Below, in pieces: positions 11,900-23,772 of a stretch of DNA of 64,000 bases. Origin of the DNA: Hysterangium stoloniferum (taxonomy: Eukaryota > Basidiomycota > Agaricomycetes > Hysterangiales > Hysterangiaceae); assembly GCA_015178975.1 (NCBI GenBank), contig WHVD01000024.1, positions 806,001 to 870,000 of the forward strand, in the 5' to 3' direction. The number at the start of each line of letters is the position of its first letter. Position 1 is the stretch's first letter. A model generated the notes under the pieces. The model had not been told where the DNA came from and made no database searches. It worked only from the letters and a program-made list of their open reading frames with translations. The position numbers and the translations under genes are program-made.

Positions 11900-12740
11900 T
11901 GACGAGTCCTACAATTTCAAAGGTATCATCCACTCAGTGTTCGTCACGGATTCAGCACAGGCCTGTAATAAGGATAAGAAGTGATGTATGCGCGCTGAAA
12001 TTCCCTCAAGCTACGCACGTTTATACAATGGTTAATTGTCCTACAAAGCCGACTATGAGATCCTCCTCTTCATTTGTTCCAAGTATAGCGGCAATATCTC
12101 ATCAGAAATTCTGTTCCATCATGGAGCAGGAGGTTCATCAGATCAAACCGTGTGTTTCCAACTCTGATATGGGGTTAGGAGATTCTATTCATACATCAGT
12201 GAAAGGTGGGGCACCATAAAAAGGAAGGGAGGGCCGGGGGAAACTACATATTCAAGACACTCAACGATGAACTGGTTGTTGATGTGCTGTGCATTGTGTC
12301 TTGATGTCGTGATGTGTAAGGAAAAAAAAAGACTTGAGATGGCATTGAGATCGTGAGCTGCGGTGCATGGGAATTTCGGGTCAGAAGGTCAAGATATTAG
12401 CTTCGGGGCAATCCTAATTAGTCTTTCCCCAACCGAAAACTGCGGCCAATATGGACTCATTTGAGTGAGAATTAGAGAGGTGAGATAATTTAATGTGCGA
12501 ATGTAGAGCAATGGTGGATGAGAAAAAATACAGAATATAGTGTAAAAAGGACTCCGTGTGCCAAGAAAAATCATTCCCCTGGTTAATCAATGGCGTATTG
12601 TCATTGAAGAAAGTATGCAAGGCGAAAAAATTCAGTAAATATTTTGTTGGAAAATTATTATGAACCCTGAAGGCTGGAGTATTGGTGTCCCTGTCCTCTA
12701 TAACGATCTTAGAACCAACTCCAGAAACCCCCACGAAACT
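11900..12740 (-). pseudogene. Divergent subfamily fragment (minus strand)
   Basis: On the minus strand this reads as a diverged end of exon 3 (LHTFFNDNTPLINQ, compare LKTFFDDSMLLSDHINQ in copy A), then SHIKLSHLSNSH and an exon 4-like TSLILTQMSPYWPQFSVGE. A nearly parallel DNA stretch lies at about 41,220-41,850 in the same orientation. Frames are interrupted, and the family's exons 1 and 2 are missing. It lies just beyond the point where the third tandem unit stops, and so marks the switch from direct to inverted copies in the array. I read it as a decayed paralogue, not a working gene. Confidence 0.45.
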
Positions 12741-12856
12741 AACAATTTCTTTGGAAGCGACGTATGAACAGCCCTATCTGGTGCTGAAGTGCATAGACAA
12801 GAAACGTCGTTCTTCATTTTTTGCAGTAAGTGGTGCATTTGGGGCTAATTGAGGCT

Positions 12857-13113
12857 TGTGACAGGACAACTCACGGTTGTTGTAAGCCTGGCGCCCCAGT
12901 CTTACTCATTGTCCTTTTGTTCCACTCCTTTGTCCCACTCCTTTTGTTCTACCATGTGATCACAGCATATAAAGCCTAGGTAGTTTTCCTTCTCTTACCT
13001 CACCGTACGCTGCATCTGCCTGTATCCTGTTCTTGTTCTGGACAATACACTGTGGTCCTGTCAACTCGTGTGACCGCCAGTGACCCCAATTGATGACGGG
13101 ATTACAGTTGTAA
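12857..13113 (+). mobile_element. Probable solo LTR
   Basis: The stretch starts TGTGACAGGACAACTCACGG, has a TATA-like CATATAAAGCC at about 12,963-12,973 and runs to about GTTGTAACCA, giving TG...CA ends. Size and layout fit fungal Ty3/gypsy LTRs. I could not find a convincing target duplication, so the borders are approximate. Family assignment is by general resemblance only. Confidence 0.4.
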
Positions 13114-13449
13114 CCATTCTGGAAAGCCACCTCAAATGACAATGAGTTCATTCACAGACAGGTCAGGCACATAGCATGTACTTCCTACGATGAATGGAAA
13201 GGGGACAATAAATCCAGTGTCTTATACTTCAAAAGGATTAAAGCACGATATATGTCAGGGGGTGTTTAAGGCAAACGTAGATGCAACTTCATCCCACTTG
13301 GTAGATGTGATTATGGACTCATAGAGTAATGATGCACTTGCAGCTGACGGCTGACACAGTATGTGAAAGCATCACAAGTATAAGTTTGTCAGAATGACCT
13401 GTGATTCTTGACCTCATATGGTCAATATTCTGCCACAAGTCAAACAAAA

Positions 13450-14280
13450 TCTTCTAGCCTCGTTCAGGCATTTGACCCGGGTATGTGGGTCTACCGCTGA
13501 TCGCGAATATATCTCGTAAGTACCACATCATCGAGTGGAAGCTACAGGGCTCGCGGCGATGGGGAAAATGACTGTATGCGCTCGTAATTAACGTAAATGA
13601 AAATATGGTAACAACTATGATAAGGTTTCCAATCCGGCTATAAATCACGTCAAACCAGGGAAAGGGCAGTTCCTGTTGGGTGCATTACTCTATAGACATG
13701 TCTATAAGTTGTGGAAAGTATACAATATATACGAGTAGATGAAGTTACTTTGATATTATTAAGCTACTGTGAAGTACGGTATAGCCTAGTGCGAACTATA
13801 CTAATGTGTTAGGTTTCAAGCATCATCGGTGTTCTTTGGATATTATTTTACCATAGTCTTTTTGTTTGCCATTTTCATTGTTACACAGTTTCCATTGTAC
13901 TCCACGCTTTATAATTTTATTGTCATATGAAGAAAATTTCCCTACACCATTTCAGGGGAGCCCGGCTCCGATCATGGTCAACGCAACGTCGTTGCTGACA
14001 ATTTGTGTTATCATGGATTTCGTTCACAAGATGAGGTATGATGCAGCGACGCACTGTTATAACAAGAATTCGAAGTAGCCTCAGATTTCGTCTACAGACA
14101 GCTGACGCACGTGGCAGATTGTTTCCACGATATACGCAAAGCCCGCCAATGAGTGAAATATCTTGACTATCAAAGGATGATAAATTTCGGGCGACTTGTA
14201 TGATAAAGGCTGTCAACATCATCAAGGTTCGTGTAATTGGTGGTTTGGTGACCGGATTACAAAGTGATGACGTCATTTCA
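13450..14280 (-). pseudogene. Decayed amplified-family copy (exon 3 pieces)
   Basis: Two minus-strand pieces match exon 3 of the amplified family. At 14,276-14,080 the reading MTSSLCNPVTKPPITRT... VCRR parallels ITSSLYNVLVKSPLHTN... ICHVHQLS of copy C. The + strand beyond it (about 14,280-14,370, GACACCGTATCACGGTAGAACCC reversed) continues the likeness upstream. At about 13,454-13,500 the reading SGRPTYPGQMPERG resembles the exon 3 start RRPTYPLQIRKRA. Their order and the sequence between them do not form a continuous gene, so this is a scrambled remnant. Confidence 0.4.
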
Positions 14281-14683
14281 GTTGAGGGATTACCTCTTAA
14301 CTGACCAATCGATGTCAGGACACCGTATCACGGTAGAACCCAAAGGAAGGAACAGGCGACGACAACTAACGTTCAAGAGGCCCAAGGATCTAGTCGATGA
14401 GGTCTCTAATATTAGATTGAATCAAATGAATTCTTCGCGACTACTCTAAATGAAATATTTCAAACATGACATGAATGGAAGAGAATAATTTTAAGGAATT
14501 CGCCCAAAACATTGGCTCGCGCGGTGTGACGGCCCTCGGATTATTCCTGTCAATTGAACACTGACCTGAAGGTCAGATGAGCCTGAACGAGACATGTATC
14601 GAAATCGCTACGGTGGAGGCCCTTGTCAGACTTTCCGCGATCTCTTATTTAAAACAAGTGTCGTTCATTATTCTGAAGTCGGT

Positions 14684-16739
14684 CTAGGCACGGCTAGTGC
14701 CGCCAAATGTATTCAACACATGTGTGGGGACAACTGCAGAGCCCAGGGAGATACTGAAAAGCGACTATATGCGTTCTTACACAGGGTCAAATCATATATC
14801 GATTTAACATCTACACCCCCGGCTCTAACGTGAGGTGTGACGGCATTATGGGAGAGAAATTAAAAGGAAGTGTGTCCAATTGATGGTTGAAGACCTTTGT
14901 CAGATCAACCATGTTGCTGTAACACTAATATGGCCTGCCGATACACGAGTGGAAGGTGTGCCGACGACGCATAAGAAGGAATTGGCGGTGAGAACGAGGT
15001 CTTGGAAGGGAATCTGGGATCCTTCGTTGATTGAGCCACGGATCATATCACAACGTGGAAGGAGAGAAACGAGAATTGGAATGGTATCGAGGCTTCGCAC
15101 TGTGGTACTCGCGGATTCGGGCTCGGAAGATCCAGCTATCAGCTTCGGAGTCAACGCGATGATGAGCTCCCCACCCAACAGGAGATCCGAATCTGGAATC
15201 GTGTGTGTCAGAATCAGGCTGGCAGGAAGGTTTCATAGGTGGATGTAAGATGGTTCTGGAAGGTCAAATATTGTGAACGTACCTTACGATGGGCCCAATG
15301 AACGATGGCACAGCATTCAGCTGGTGGATGTGATCGGTGAGAAGCGTGCTGTCGCCGAAGAATGTTTTCAAGGAGTAAATACTCCAAAATAGGGAATGTG
15401 ATGTCCTCAAACGACATAAGGTGACAATGACGCTATATGCATATTTGTGTCGTCCACTAACACCTTCAATACAGCTCCAGCAATATCTCGAAACCATGCA
15501 TCTTCATGGATGCAACACACTAGAAGCCGTATAGGATCATCCTCCAAGTAAACTCGTTGTCGGTGATATTGTCTGTTATGGTTTTGGCGGGCGGGATGAA
15601 ATGATGTGACGTCGCAACGCACGGTTGTAACAATTCAATGAAACCTTTAATCGCCGTGAGCTCCTCTACAGATAATTGATGCACGTGGCAGATCGCTTCC
15701 ACGATATACACAAGGCCGACAATGGGTGAGGGATTCTGATATTTCAGAGAACCGGCGATGTTTATGATAAATGTTGATGCAGCCTCATCCAAGTTGGTGT
15801 GCAGCGGCGACTTGACCAAAACGTTGTAAAGTGATGACGTAATCGCAGTTGACACGTGTCTATCTCCCCAATGACCGCCGGGACACCATATAAAGGCCGA
15901 ACCCAAAGAGGCCATAATTTTCCCCCGCTGTATACGAGAGGAAAACACTGGGAAGTAATTTAAAACCATCTGTGCTCGTTTCCGAATTTCAGTCGGGTAG
16001 GTGGGTCTACGGCCTCAGACATGAGTATTTCGAGCATGACGCTTACCTCAATAAATCAACACTCTCTTGAAATAGTATACCCAGTCTTGGAAGCGTCAAA
16101 TACGTTTGTAGAAACTTGTTAAAGGCCCCGTCTTCTCGATGCAATCGATTTCCTTGTATATTGTCAGCTTTACCATCAGCGAAGCTGTCTTGGCACTGTG
16201 GAGGACTTTCATCCCGACCTTCTCCATACCGACTCCACAGTAATACCCGGGGCTAATTTCAACACTCGAAGATGTATCAAGACACCGCGATGTCATTCCC
16301 CAGTCCCTGGTATGACTGGGATATGGGCTGAGGTTGGATTTCCTGTTGTGGATATCTTCACAACAGTGGGTGGGTCATGGTAGCTCGTTTCTCCTTGACA
16401 CTGAAATGTGATCGATGTGACACAGATCCCAAGGAAATAGCAGTATACCTTCCTCACCAACTCGTCAACCCAAACCTCTATATGGTTTGCGGACAGCTGT
16501 ATGTGCTGCTCGTTATCGGGGGCCCAATAACATAGATCATGACCTGGTTCGTTACAGCTCCATCGTTCCCTGAGCTTCAACCGGAATCTTTTCCTCATCC
16601 ATGCCTCATTGATCTTGTCCTGCGCTGAGCTCAATACACCTGGGGAAACTAAGGGTGGTAGTTCCTCAACGCCTTCAAGGTGCGACTCAGCTGTTGCCAA
16701 ATTATGATTCCCCAGGATCATCTCGTTGAAAGTAGACAT
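14684..16739 (-). pseudogene. Amplified-family protein, copy C (inverted, frameshifted)
   Basis: Reversed relative to A and B. Exon 1 is 16,739-16,458 (MSTFNEMILGNHNLATAESH, with EELPPLVSPGVLSS and GHDLCYWAPD), followed by an intron starting GTGAGG, and exon 2 from 16,400 (CQGETSYHDPPTVVKIST) to 16,047. Exon 3 starts near 16,013, and exon 4 ends with TPKLIAGSSEPESASTTV and the usual hydrophobic stretch. Exon 2 changes frame at least twice and exon 3 once (near the QPCVATSHHF region), so the copy cannot make the full protein. The tail includes the conserved last intron and a last exon ending NTFGGTSRA with its stop at 14,686-14,684. Homology shows the start at 16,739 rather than the upstream in-frame ATG at 16,778. 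Confidence 0.6.
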
Positions 16740-17850
16740 TGGTGGGTAAGTCGTACTTAGACTCGAAGGGGGTGTCATACTTTTATTGCACAGTCAGTCG
16801 GAGAGTGAATTCCACCAAGGTACAGCTTGTGGCCGTGGTTACACAGTATTCACAGCAGTTCATACTTGCCTTCCCTCGTCCATCACCTTCCTTGAACCAT
16901 ATTGGCTCCAGTGTACTAAATTATCTCACTACTTTCTTACGCCTCCCGCTGGAGTCCCACAGCATCTAATAATAGTTTAGTGGATTCTCACCCCATAGTA
17001 TAGTATTTTTGGCGTTCTTGAGCATCATAGATGAAAGAAAAGCGACTTTTCTGATATTAAAGAAGCAACATTGCCATGGATAATATAAATGCCGTCAAGA
17101 GCGATGCTTCCTGGCTGCTGCCTTCAAGTTGGTGCTGTGAACCTTAAACCTTATGACACATCAGGAGTTACAACATTTAAGGCGGCACTAAAATATTATC
17201 TAAACCTGTTTACAAAACTTTAAGTCCTAAAATGGATTTGAACTCAGTTATTACTTCAATTATAGACATACAGTAAGTTCAAGTAAGAATGTAAACTCAA
17301 AGTGTGGATATCTGTGGAAAGCAACATCTAAACCTAAGACTATACTTCAGGTAGAATTAGGCTCCAAACTTATACACTTACAACTCATTTTAATTCTAGT
17401 TTAGATGTGATGCGAAATTGTTGTTTAGGACACACTTTTACCAGAGTTTTTATTCTAAGTCCAGACAAATGTTTACCCCTTATAGAAACCTCAAGTTTGA
17501 ACATAGGTGTAAAAATAAAATAAAACCCTAATTTTTGTAAAGACCTTAAACTAATTTCCCACCCATTGCCCACTCATTGCCCACCCATTCATTGCCTGCC
17601 CATCGGCAGATCAATGCCAGACCATTGGCCAACCATTGCACACACTCTGCCTGCCCATTGCCTGCACAGTGGACAAGATACATGACAAGACTTTACTATC
17701 TAATCCTTGTGGGCCTGACTTATACTTCATGTATGCACAATGTATTAATGTCACTGATATGGAGAGCAGTGACCTACTGTATTACAAAGACGAGCAATTT
17801 TATTAGAAGTTGAATTTCATGAATCAGAAAATCTCCAGGTAGAACAATGA
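16740..17850. other. Upstream flank of copy C, then AT-rich DNA
   Basis: 16,740-17,155 is the inverted match of the promoter-side spacer of units A and B (for instance CATCTAATAATAGTTTA against its reverse near 3070). The likeness ends abruptly at about 17,155, which marks the edge of the inverted unit. Beyond it lies AT-rich DNA without a supported gene. A short low-complexity tract of CATTGCC and CCCATTG variants occupies about 17,565-17,670. Confidence 0.5.
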
Positions 17851-17853
17851 CCT

Positions 17854-19050
17854 CTACTCTTTGTGTAAAATACACCTTTCCACAAGCTTTGTGTTCTTAG
17901 TAGCCAGCTTTCCTTGTTTCCTCGACAATACCAAGGAAGAGCCCCACTTCTTAGCACTTCTTACATTAGCAGACCCATTGAGAATGTGGGTAAGCCAGTT
18001 TTGAAAACCACTCTTGCCAAGCATGTGACCAGTATCCAACATCCAAATTACCCCTTTGCCATATTGCAGGTTTTGGCCACCATGACATATCTGCAACCTA
18101 TTGACCATACCCTGTACATAAAAAATAGATGGAACAGAGACAAAAAAAAAAAGAGTGAGCTATGATTTACCTGTGAACACTTTGTATACCCCACAGATGA
18201 GGTTTAGCTCATCCTCTGAAAGGCTGTCGTCCCACCAGTAGGTGCCATCTGATGTTTGAAAGGCTTGGCCATGTGTGAACACTCATCAGTAGGACCCACA
18301 AGCACAGTGTCCTGAGATATACTCTGCATTGCAACACACCATATGATACCACCTCTGAGAAGAGCCATGTGCACACGAGGGTGATGGAAGAATGTCTCGC
18401 TGTTCTTGGTATGCCATGTAATCAACTGCATCGGGTTTGGACGACATGTCACACCACCCAAGTCCAATGCTATGAATGCTGGGTGGAGGTGGGCCTTAGG
18501 GATAAGGGGGGATAAAAGGGATGGAAGAAGGGATCCAAGTAGTGAATGCAATGCCTCTATCAAGGAGATGGCATGCCAGATCCTCTCGACAATGTTTGCA
18601 CACTCGAAGACACTGTAGTGCTGATGCTGCATCTTGTGTCATGATTTGCCATATTCCATGTATGCTGTCATTGAGGAAGTAGTAAGGCTTGTTGTTCACC
18701 AATTTGAAGACAAGATCTTGAGGGGTCAATTTTTCCAACAAAGGCCATGGGCACAGGGGGCTCAGATCCCAAATACTCCCTGGTGGATTACGATCCACCA
18801 GTAGCAAGTCTATGAAATCTCCAATTGCATCCTTATATTCATCCCCAATGGAGGATTCAGTGTTTTCCAAGTTTCTCCTCACATCCCCCCAAGGCATATG
18901 CTGGAGTGTTGGGTCTGTGATCTTCTGATATGGGAACTTTGAGATATCTAGCGTGAATCCAAACCAAGTGTGAAATATATCCAGTAATGGTTCCATAGCT
19001 GGTAAGTGAGTCTGCCTCCCATGACCGTGAGTTACTTTTCTCTTATCCAA
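17854..19050 (-). pseudogene. Basidiomycete hypothetical protein (WWPK-type tail), frameshifted
   Basis: The N-terminal part (19,050 to about 18,510) includes HMPWGDVRRNLENTESSIGD, DFIDLLLVDRNPPGS and CLRVCKHCREDLACHLLDRG. It continues through DYMAYQEQRD and HMALLRGGIIWCVA, a 60-base intron near 18,110-18,170 (GTAAATCATAGC to TATGTACAG), and ends QICHGGQNLQYGKGVIWMLD... WGSSLVLSRKQ. I recall this order of motifs (an RG.PF block, a RGGI/L-W block and a final sWWPK...W.k..GyW block) from a common agaricomycete hypothetical family of unknown function. That recall is not checked. At least two frame changes between 18,500 and 18,400 break it. It lies between inverted copies C and D of the amplified family, interrupting that array. 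Confidence 0.45.
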
Positions 19051-19149
19051 GGTGAAGGTTCATGATATGTGAAGAAGTGTAGGTGTTTTGATCATGGTGT
19101 TGTCCAATGGCTCGGGTTCCTATTCTCCCAAACAACTGACAGGAGAATG

Positions 19150-20570
19150 CTAGTGGTATTCGGTTGAAACGGTTATTGCTAGTACATCCGATTTGATTTC
19201 AGCCATGGGTAGTGCTTGCAATACATTCAACACCAGAGGATTACAAGGGGGGATCTTTGCTGGTACATCGCGTCAAATTATGAAGCTTGATACAATTCTC
19301 AAATCAACCTACTCTTTGAAATGCTTGTCATTCATAAATAGGATATTGTGTCTAGCCACTGGTGGTGCCTGCAAGGGTATTCAACTCATGTATGGGATCA
19401 ATGGATACAAGCTGCAGAGCCCGCGGCGGCGGTGAACAGCGACTGTAAGCGCTCTTATATTTTCTTGACCTATGGCAGCTTTAATGGCAAAGTTTCAATG
19501 GAAAAAGGTAGTTTAAGGAATTCATCCAACACAGTGCCTCGCACAGTGTGAAAGCCCTCGGTTTATTGCAAAATATCTCCCTATCAGATCATCAATCATG
19601 TCGATTGAACACTGTCCAGCAGCCTGAACAAGACATGCATTGAAACGGCGATGGGGGAGGCCTTTTTCAGGATATCTTATTTAAACTGAATGTTGTTCGT
19701 GATTTGGATGTTAGCCAAGGCTAGTGGCCCCAAATGTATTCAACATGTATGAGGACAACTGCAGAGATTGCAGGGATAATCCAAAGTGAATATATGCGTT
19801 CTTACCTTGGCTCAAATCATACAGCTTTATAACATCTGCAACCCCAGCTGCAAAGTGAGTCGAATAAAGGGTTTGGTTGGGATGTCTCTGGATTGTCCAA
19901 GAGAAATGAATAAGAATTGTGTCCAATTGATGGTCCAAGACCTTTGTCAGGGTAACCATGTTCCTCCAACATTGATGTGGGGTTCTAATTAAACCCTACT
20001 GACACACGACACACAAGTACAAGGTGTGGCCACCTCGCACAGGAAGTCACGTAGGTTGCGATCTAAATTCTCAAGCCAGTTACTGGTGACTTGGTCATTG
20101 GCCGAGCCACGCATGGCATCACAATGTGCAAGGAGAGAAACAAGAATGGCAATGATATCGAGGCTGCGCACTGTGGTACATGCAAATTCGGGGTCGGAAG
20201 ATTCAATTATCAGTGTTAGAGTCAACACGATTATATGCACACCAGATGCCATGAGATCCCAACTTGGATTCGTGTGCGTCAGAATCAGACTGGTAGGAAA
20301 GTTCCATGGACGGATGTAAGACAGTGATGGAAGATAAGATAAAGTGAATGTACTGTATGATGGGCCCAATGAATGAAGCAACCACATTCAGCTGATTGAT
20401 GTGATCGACGAGAAGCATGAAATCATTGAAGGAGGTTCGTACAGAGAAAATACTGCAATACAGTACAGCTCCAGCAATATCTCGAAACCATGCATCTTGA
20501 TGGATGCAACACAGGAGAAGCTGTATATAATATTCATAATAGTAAGGTTCTTGTGTGTCTGTTATTCTGA
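19150..20570 (-). pseudogene. Amplified-family copy D, 5'-truncated, with tail repeats
   Basis: On the minus strand this starts inside exon 3 (LLLCCIHQDAWFRDIAGAVL, then SFNDFMLLVDHINQLNVVAS). It crosses the third intron and enters exon 4 (HIIVLTLTLIIESSDPEFAC... IIAILVSLLAHCDAMRG). It then gives the clearest reading of the extra 3' exon: TLTKVLDHQLDTILIHFS, then STHFAAGVADVIKLYDLS. The last intron runs GTAAGAACGC to TCTGCAG, and the last exon stops at about 19,721. Exons 1, 2 and half of exon 3 are missing, and the internal WSIYCLK-type segment is shortened. The decayed terminal-exon repeats continue to about 19,150. This copy shows best that the family has exons beyond the stop used for copy A. 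Confidence 0.5.
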
Positions 20571-20932
20571 TGAAATAGATGGGCTTGTGAGGACCCAATG
20601 CTGGCAGTAAGGGAAGGAGGATGATTTGTCTTCAGAGAGGGATGGAAGGATCCACTCCCTCCTGCAAGCTCCTCTGCAGAGGATGTGCCCATCATTATGT
20701 CTGGGACAGTTAAGCTTTGAGAATCAGTCTCTGAGGATTGCATATTTGTGTGGCTGGGAATGCTAGCCCACACAGAGGTTGAGCAAGAAAGTGGTGATTC
20801 CATCAAGTTCAACTCAAGGGAAGCATCAGAAAATGAGAAAGAAGACATTATGGCCACCTTCCTCTGGTTTCTGGATGCTTATAACAGTGGGAAAGAAAAG
20901 AGAGAGAGGTCAGCTACTTCTAATTGTGTTTA

Positions 20933-21458
20933 TTGTCAGACTTAAATATATTATCTTTTGATTATCCAATGCTCATCGAGGAGACCATGTTTGTACATAT
21001 TATCACTTGGTGACTTTTTGTCCCAGCACAAAGTTATCACTTGGTTCTCAGATTGTAATGGTAATAGTAATTATAATGTATTGATAAGGCACATTGCATA
21101 TCTTAGGTGACAAAATCTACAATTATACTAATTGACTAATTGTGCTTGTGTATTCTGTCTTTTTTTTTGTCCTTTGATCCCCAACAATCATCAGGATGAC
21201 ACATCCATGACATTGTCAGACTTTAATATATTATCTTTTGATCATCCAATGCTCATTGAGGAGACCATGTTTGTACATATTATCACTTGGTGACTTTTTG
21301 TCCCAGCACAAAGTTATCACTTGGTTCTTGGATTGTAATGGTACTAATAATTATAATGTATTGATAAGGCACATTGCATATCTCAGGTAACAAGCTCTAC
21401 AATTATACTAATTGACTAATTGTGCTTTTGTACTTCTCTGTCTTTTTTTTTGTCCACT
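20933..21458. repeat. Two tandem copies of a 244-base sequence, 280 bases apart
   Basis: The block from TTGTCAGACTTAAATATATT at 20,933 recurs from 21,213 with only a few changes and runs to the TGTCTTTTTTTTTGTCC tract in both (about 21,170 and 21,450). The 36 bases between copies differ. No coding content is seen. Confidence 0.7.
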
Positions 21459-21754
21459 TCTGCTAGAAGTCTCTATATGTTGAATTTACTTCTGTCCAAT
21501 CTTGTCACCCACTCTCTTCACTGCACTGGTTGCACCTTTTCTTGTCACACACTCTCATCACCCACTCTCTTCACTGGGTGTCATCATCCCCTCTTGTCTC
21601 CTACTCATTGCTGTGCTACTTGTACCTCACAACCTGCACATCATCACCTTAATAACAACTCCCCCTACATATACCAACTTCATTTCTTTATCATGGTCAA
21701 TTCCTGAACCTACATTCCTCCAATGCCCAAAGTTATTCTTCAAAATTCTTAGAA

Positions 21755-22177
21755 TTGCATCAGTACTCACTACACTCTCTAGCATGTGAATTGATGGTAT
21801 GCTGCCATCTGTATTCAGAAAGTCATCACAGGCCACAGCAGGTGGCTGTCCCTACACGTTGCACTGGTCAGGTGCGGTTTACAAATCAATACCCCTATAC
21901 TGAATGTTTCTTTGACAACACCATCCTACACCCTTATGTTCACAATTGCATTGTAAATGTTCATGAGGGGAATAACATTTACCACTATGCATTTTTCTTC
22001 AAACGACATTGCTGCCTCAGCATCAACAATTTGTTGCCCCTAGAAAAGGATGACAATCATGGGCATGGTTTTTGTGGGGATGTAATGGTTATGAGAGTTA
22101 GCACAAGAAACCATAACAGCTTTCTAAATATGCAGGAGTGCAACACTATCCTGGTGGATTGGGTGATCGGAAAGTAG
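21755..22177 (+). CDS. Hypothetical protein or exon
   Basis: A 140-codon open stretch. The part from about residue 25 is protein-like (TRCTGQVRFTNQYPYTECFF, then HGHGFCGDVMVMRVSTRNHN and FLNMQECNTILVDWVIGK). A possible donor (GTAGGTGGAAATTG) directly follows at 22,174. I do not recognise a domain. The start is uncertain, since the first 25 residues could be intron. No neighbour suggests a function. It may be one exon of a longer gene or a remnant. Confidence 0.3.
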   Translation: MHQYSLHSLACELMVCCHLYSESHHRPQQVAVPTRCTGQVRFTNQYPYTECFFDNTILHPYVHNCIVNVHEGNNIYHYAFFFKRHCCLSINNLLPLEKDDNHGHGFCGDVMVMRVSTRNHNSFLNMQECNTILVDWVIGK

Positions 22178-22454
22178 GTGGAAATTGTACTAAACATTGG
22201 TGCTTTTCTCACTGACATACAGGTTCTGTAAATGGGTCAATGGCATAAGGGCACGTAGATCAGTACCACACTCCATAACATTCCGCAGACAGTTGGGTGT
22301 AGCTCACACATGTCGGTAATACCAGTCTTTGGCAATACATCACCTATGATAAGATACTTGCTGAGTGTAGTGAAGGTGGTGGAAAATTGAGAGCCAGTAC
22401 TATAATAATAGTAGGAGTGGTCAATTAGGAATAAGAGCATTTCACTCATGTATA

Positions 22455-22650
22455 CACATGAGGATGTGAATGGGTGACAAGTGGGTGACTAGAGATAAGA
22501 GAGAGGGATCCTTCACATGAGGGATGTGAGTGGGCAAAGGGTGGGCAACTGGAGAAGAGAGTATCTTGCTCATGAGGATGTGAATGGGTGATAAGTGGGT
22601 GACTAGAGATAAGACAGGGTGAAGGGTGGGTGACTGGAGAATAGAGCATC
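22455..22650. repeat. Minisatellite with units of about 55-60 bases
   Basis: Three to four imperfect copies of ATGAGGATGTGAATGGGTGA, followed by variants of AAGTGGGTGACTAGAGATAA, lie head to tail. Minus-strand open frames here (SHPLITHSHPH-like) are only translations of the repeat. Confidence 0.6.
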
Positions 22651-22919
22651 TCAGATGTGTGCAGTTCGGAATTTAAACATGTGTGTATACATCATGGAGC
22701 TCTACCCGACATATTGGATGTGATTCCTGGATGCTCTCCTCCCTCATCACCTTACATGCTTGAGTTCATTGTCTCCTAGTCTTTGATATTTTAGTGTGTC
22801 ACTCATATACATATGCAAGTGAGGTGTCTCCATGTAATTCTATTCATAGTAGTAATATTGACAGACTATTACAACACTGGTACTACCACTAGCCCAATCC
22901 TTTCTACTTCTGCATGGAG

Positions 22920-23417
22920 ACTTAGAAGGCAATTGAACAGGTTGATGGCAAGCATACCTTGGACCTGATCATATTCCTCCCCATAACCTTCTTTAGTTCC
23001 TTAAGTCTTGCATGACTAGAGGTGTACTTGAGCCACATCTTGCTACCAGTCTAAAAACACATTTCTGGATGCTAGAGAATCAGTACTTTTCAAGGGATGA
23101 GTATGCCATCTTACCTTCAGCTTGTTGTAGGCACTAACGTTCCAGTTCAAGGCATGTTGTAAGTTGTATCCCCCACAACTGGGGCACCCAGGTTCACCAT
23201 CAGGCTTGGGGATCTTGGTGTCTGGATTGTTGGATACCTTGTTGGAAGCTGTGGACAATCTCAATGTAGACTCCGTGTCATCCAAAGTAGCACCCTCATC
23301 TTCATCATCACAGGGGTTGATATGAATGTTCCTTTCCCTGGGTCTTACAGGGTTTTTGGGTGTGTTTGTGCATGTGCTTTTGGGGTACTGATATGCATGG
23401 CATCCAGGACCTGACAA
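22920..23417 (-). CDS. Hypothetical gene with a CxxC motif, partial
   Basis: The first exon, 23,417-23,115, encodes an acidic stretch (NPCDDEDEGATLDDTEST) and a GCPSCGGYNLQHALNWNVSA motif. A well-formed 64-base intron follows (GTAAGATGGC to GTTTTTAG, 23,114-23,051). The second exon, 23,050-22,958, encodes TGSKMWLKYTSSHARLKELK and ends at a GTATGC donor. Phase is kept across the splice, which supports a real gene. Its further 3' exons are not clear. The 5' end overlaps a minisatellite at 23,404-23,571. No known domain is recognised; the CxxC could be part of a metal site. Confidence 0.4.
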
Positions 23418-23571
23418 GGGGGGTGGGAGACAGAGTGTGTGGTGTCAAGGTGAGGCAGTTCCTCATGAGCCAGGACCCGATGAGGGGGGTGGGAGACAGA
23501 GTGTGTGGCGTCGAGGTGAGGCAGTTCCTCATGAGCCAGGACTCAACAAGGGGGGTGGGAGACAGAGTGTA
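23404..23571. repeat. 66-base minisatellite, about 2.5 copies
   Basis: CCAGGAC(C/T)... GGGGGGTGGGAGACAGAGTG units begin at 23,404, 23,470 and 23,536. They are nearly identical except near the unit start. Confidence 0.75.
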
Positions 23572-23772
23572 GTTCCATATGAGAGGTGAGTATAGGCAAC
23601 ACCACTGGAGGCAACCCCAGATCAAAGAACAGCACAGCTGGTCTGGTAGTTTGCATCAAGGATGTTTGTGCAAGTGATAGTTTCTAAACAATTCCTCCAA
23701 AGCTCCTCTTCAAACACTTCTCCAACTCATCACAAACTCGCAGCATGATTGCACAGTAACACAGATGCCATC

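Noticed and set aside
20933-21458. Tandem 244-base pair considered as two LTRs of an element
   Set aside because: Only 36 bases separate the copies, and there are no TG...CA ends or coding sequence between them.
22446-22649. Minus-strand frame rich in His, Ser and Pro
   Set aside because: It is only a translation of the minisatellite.
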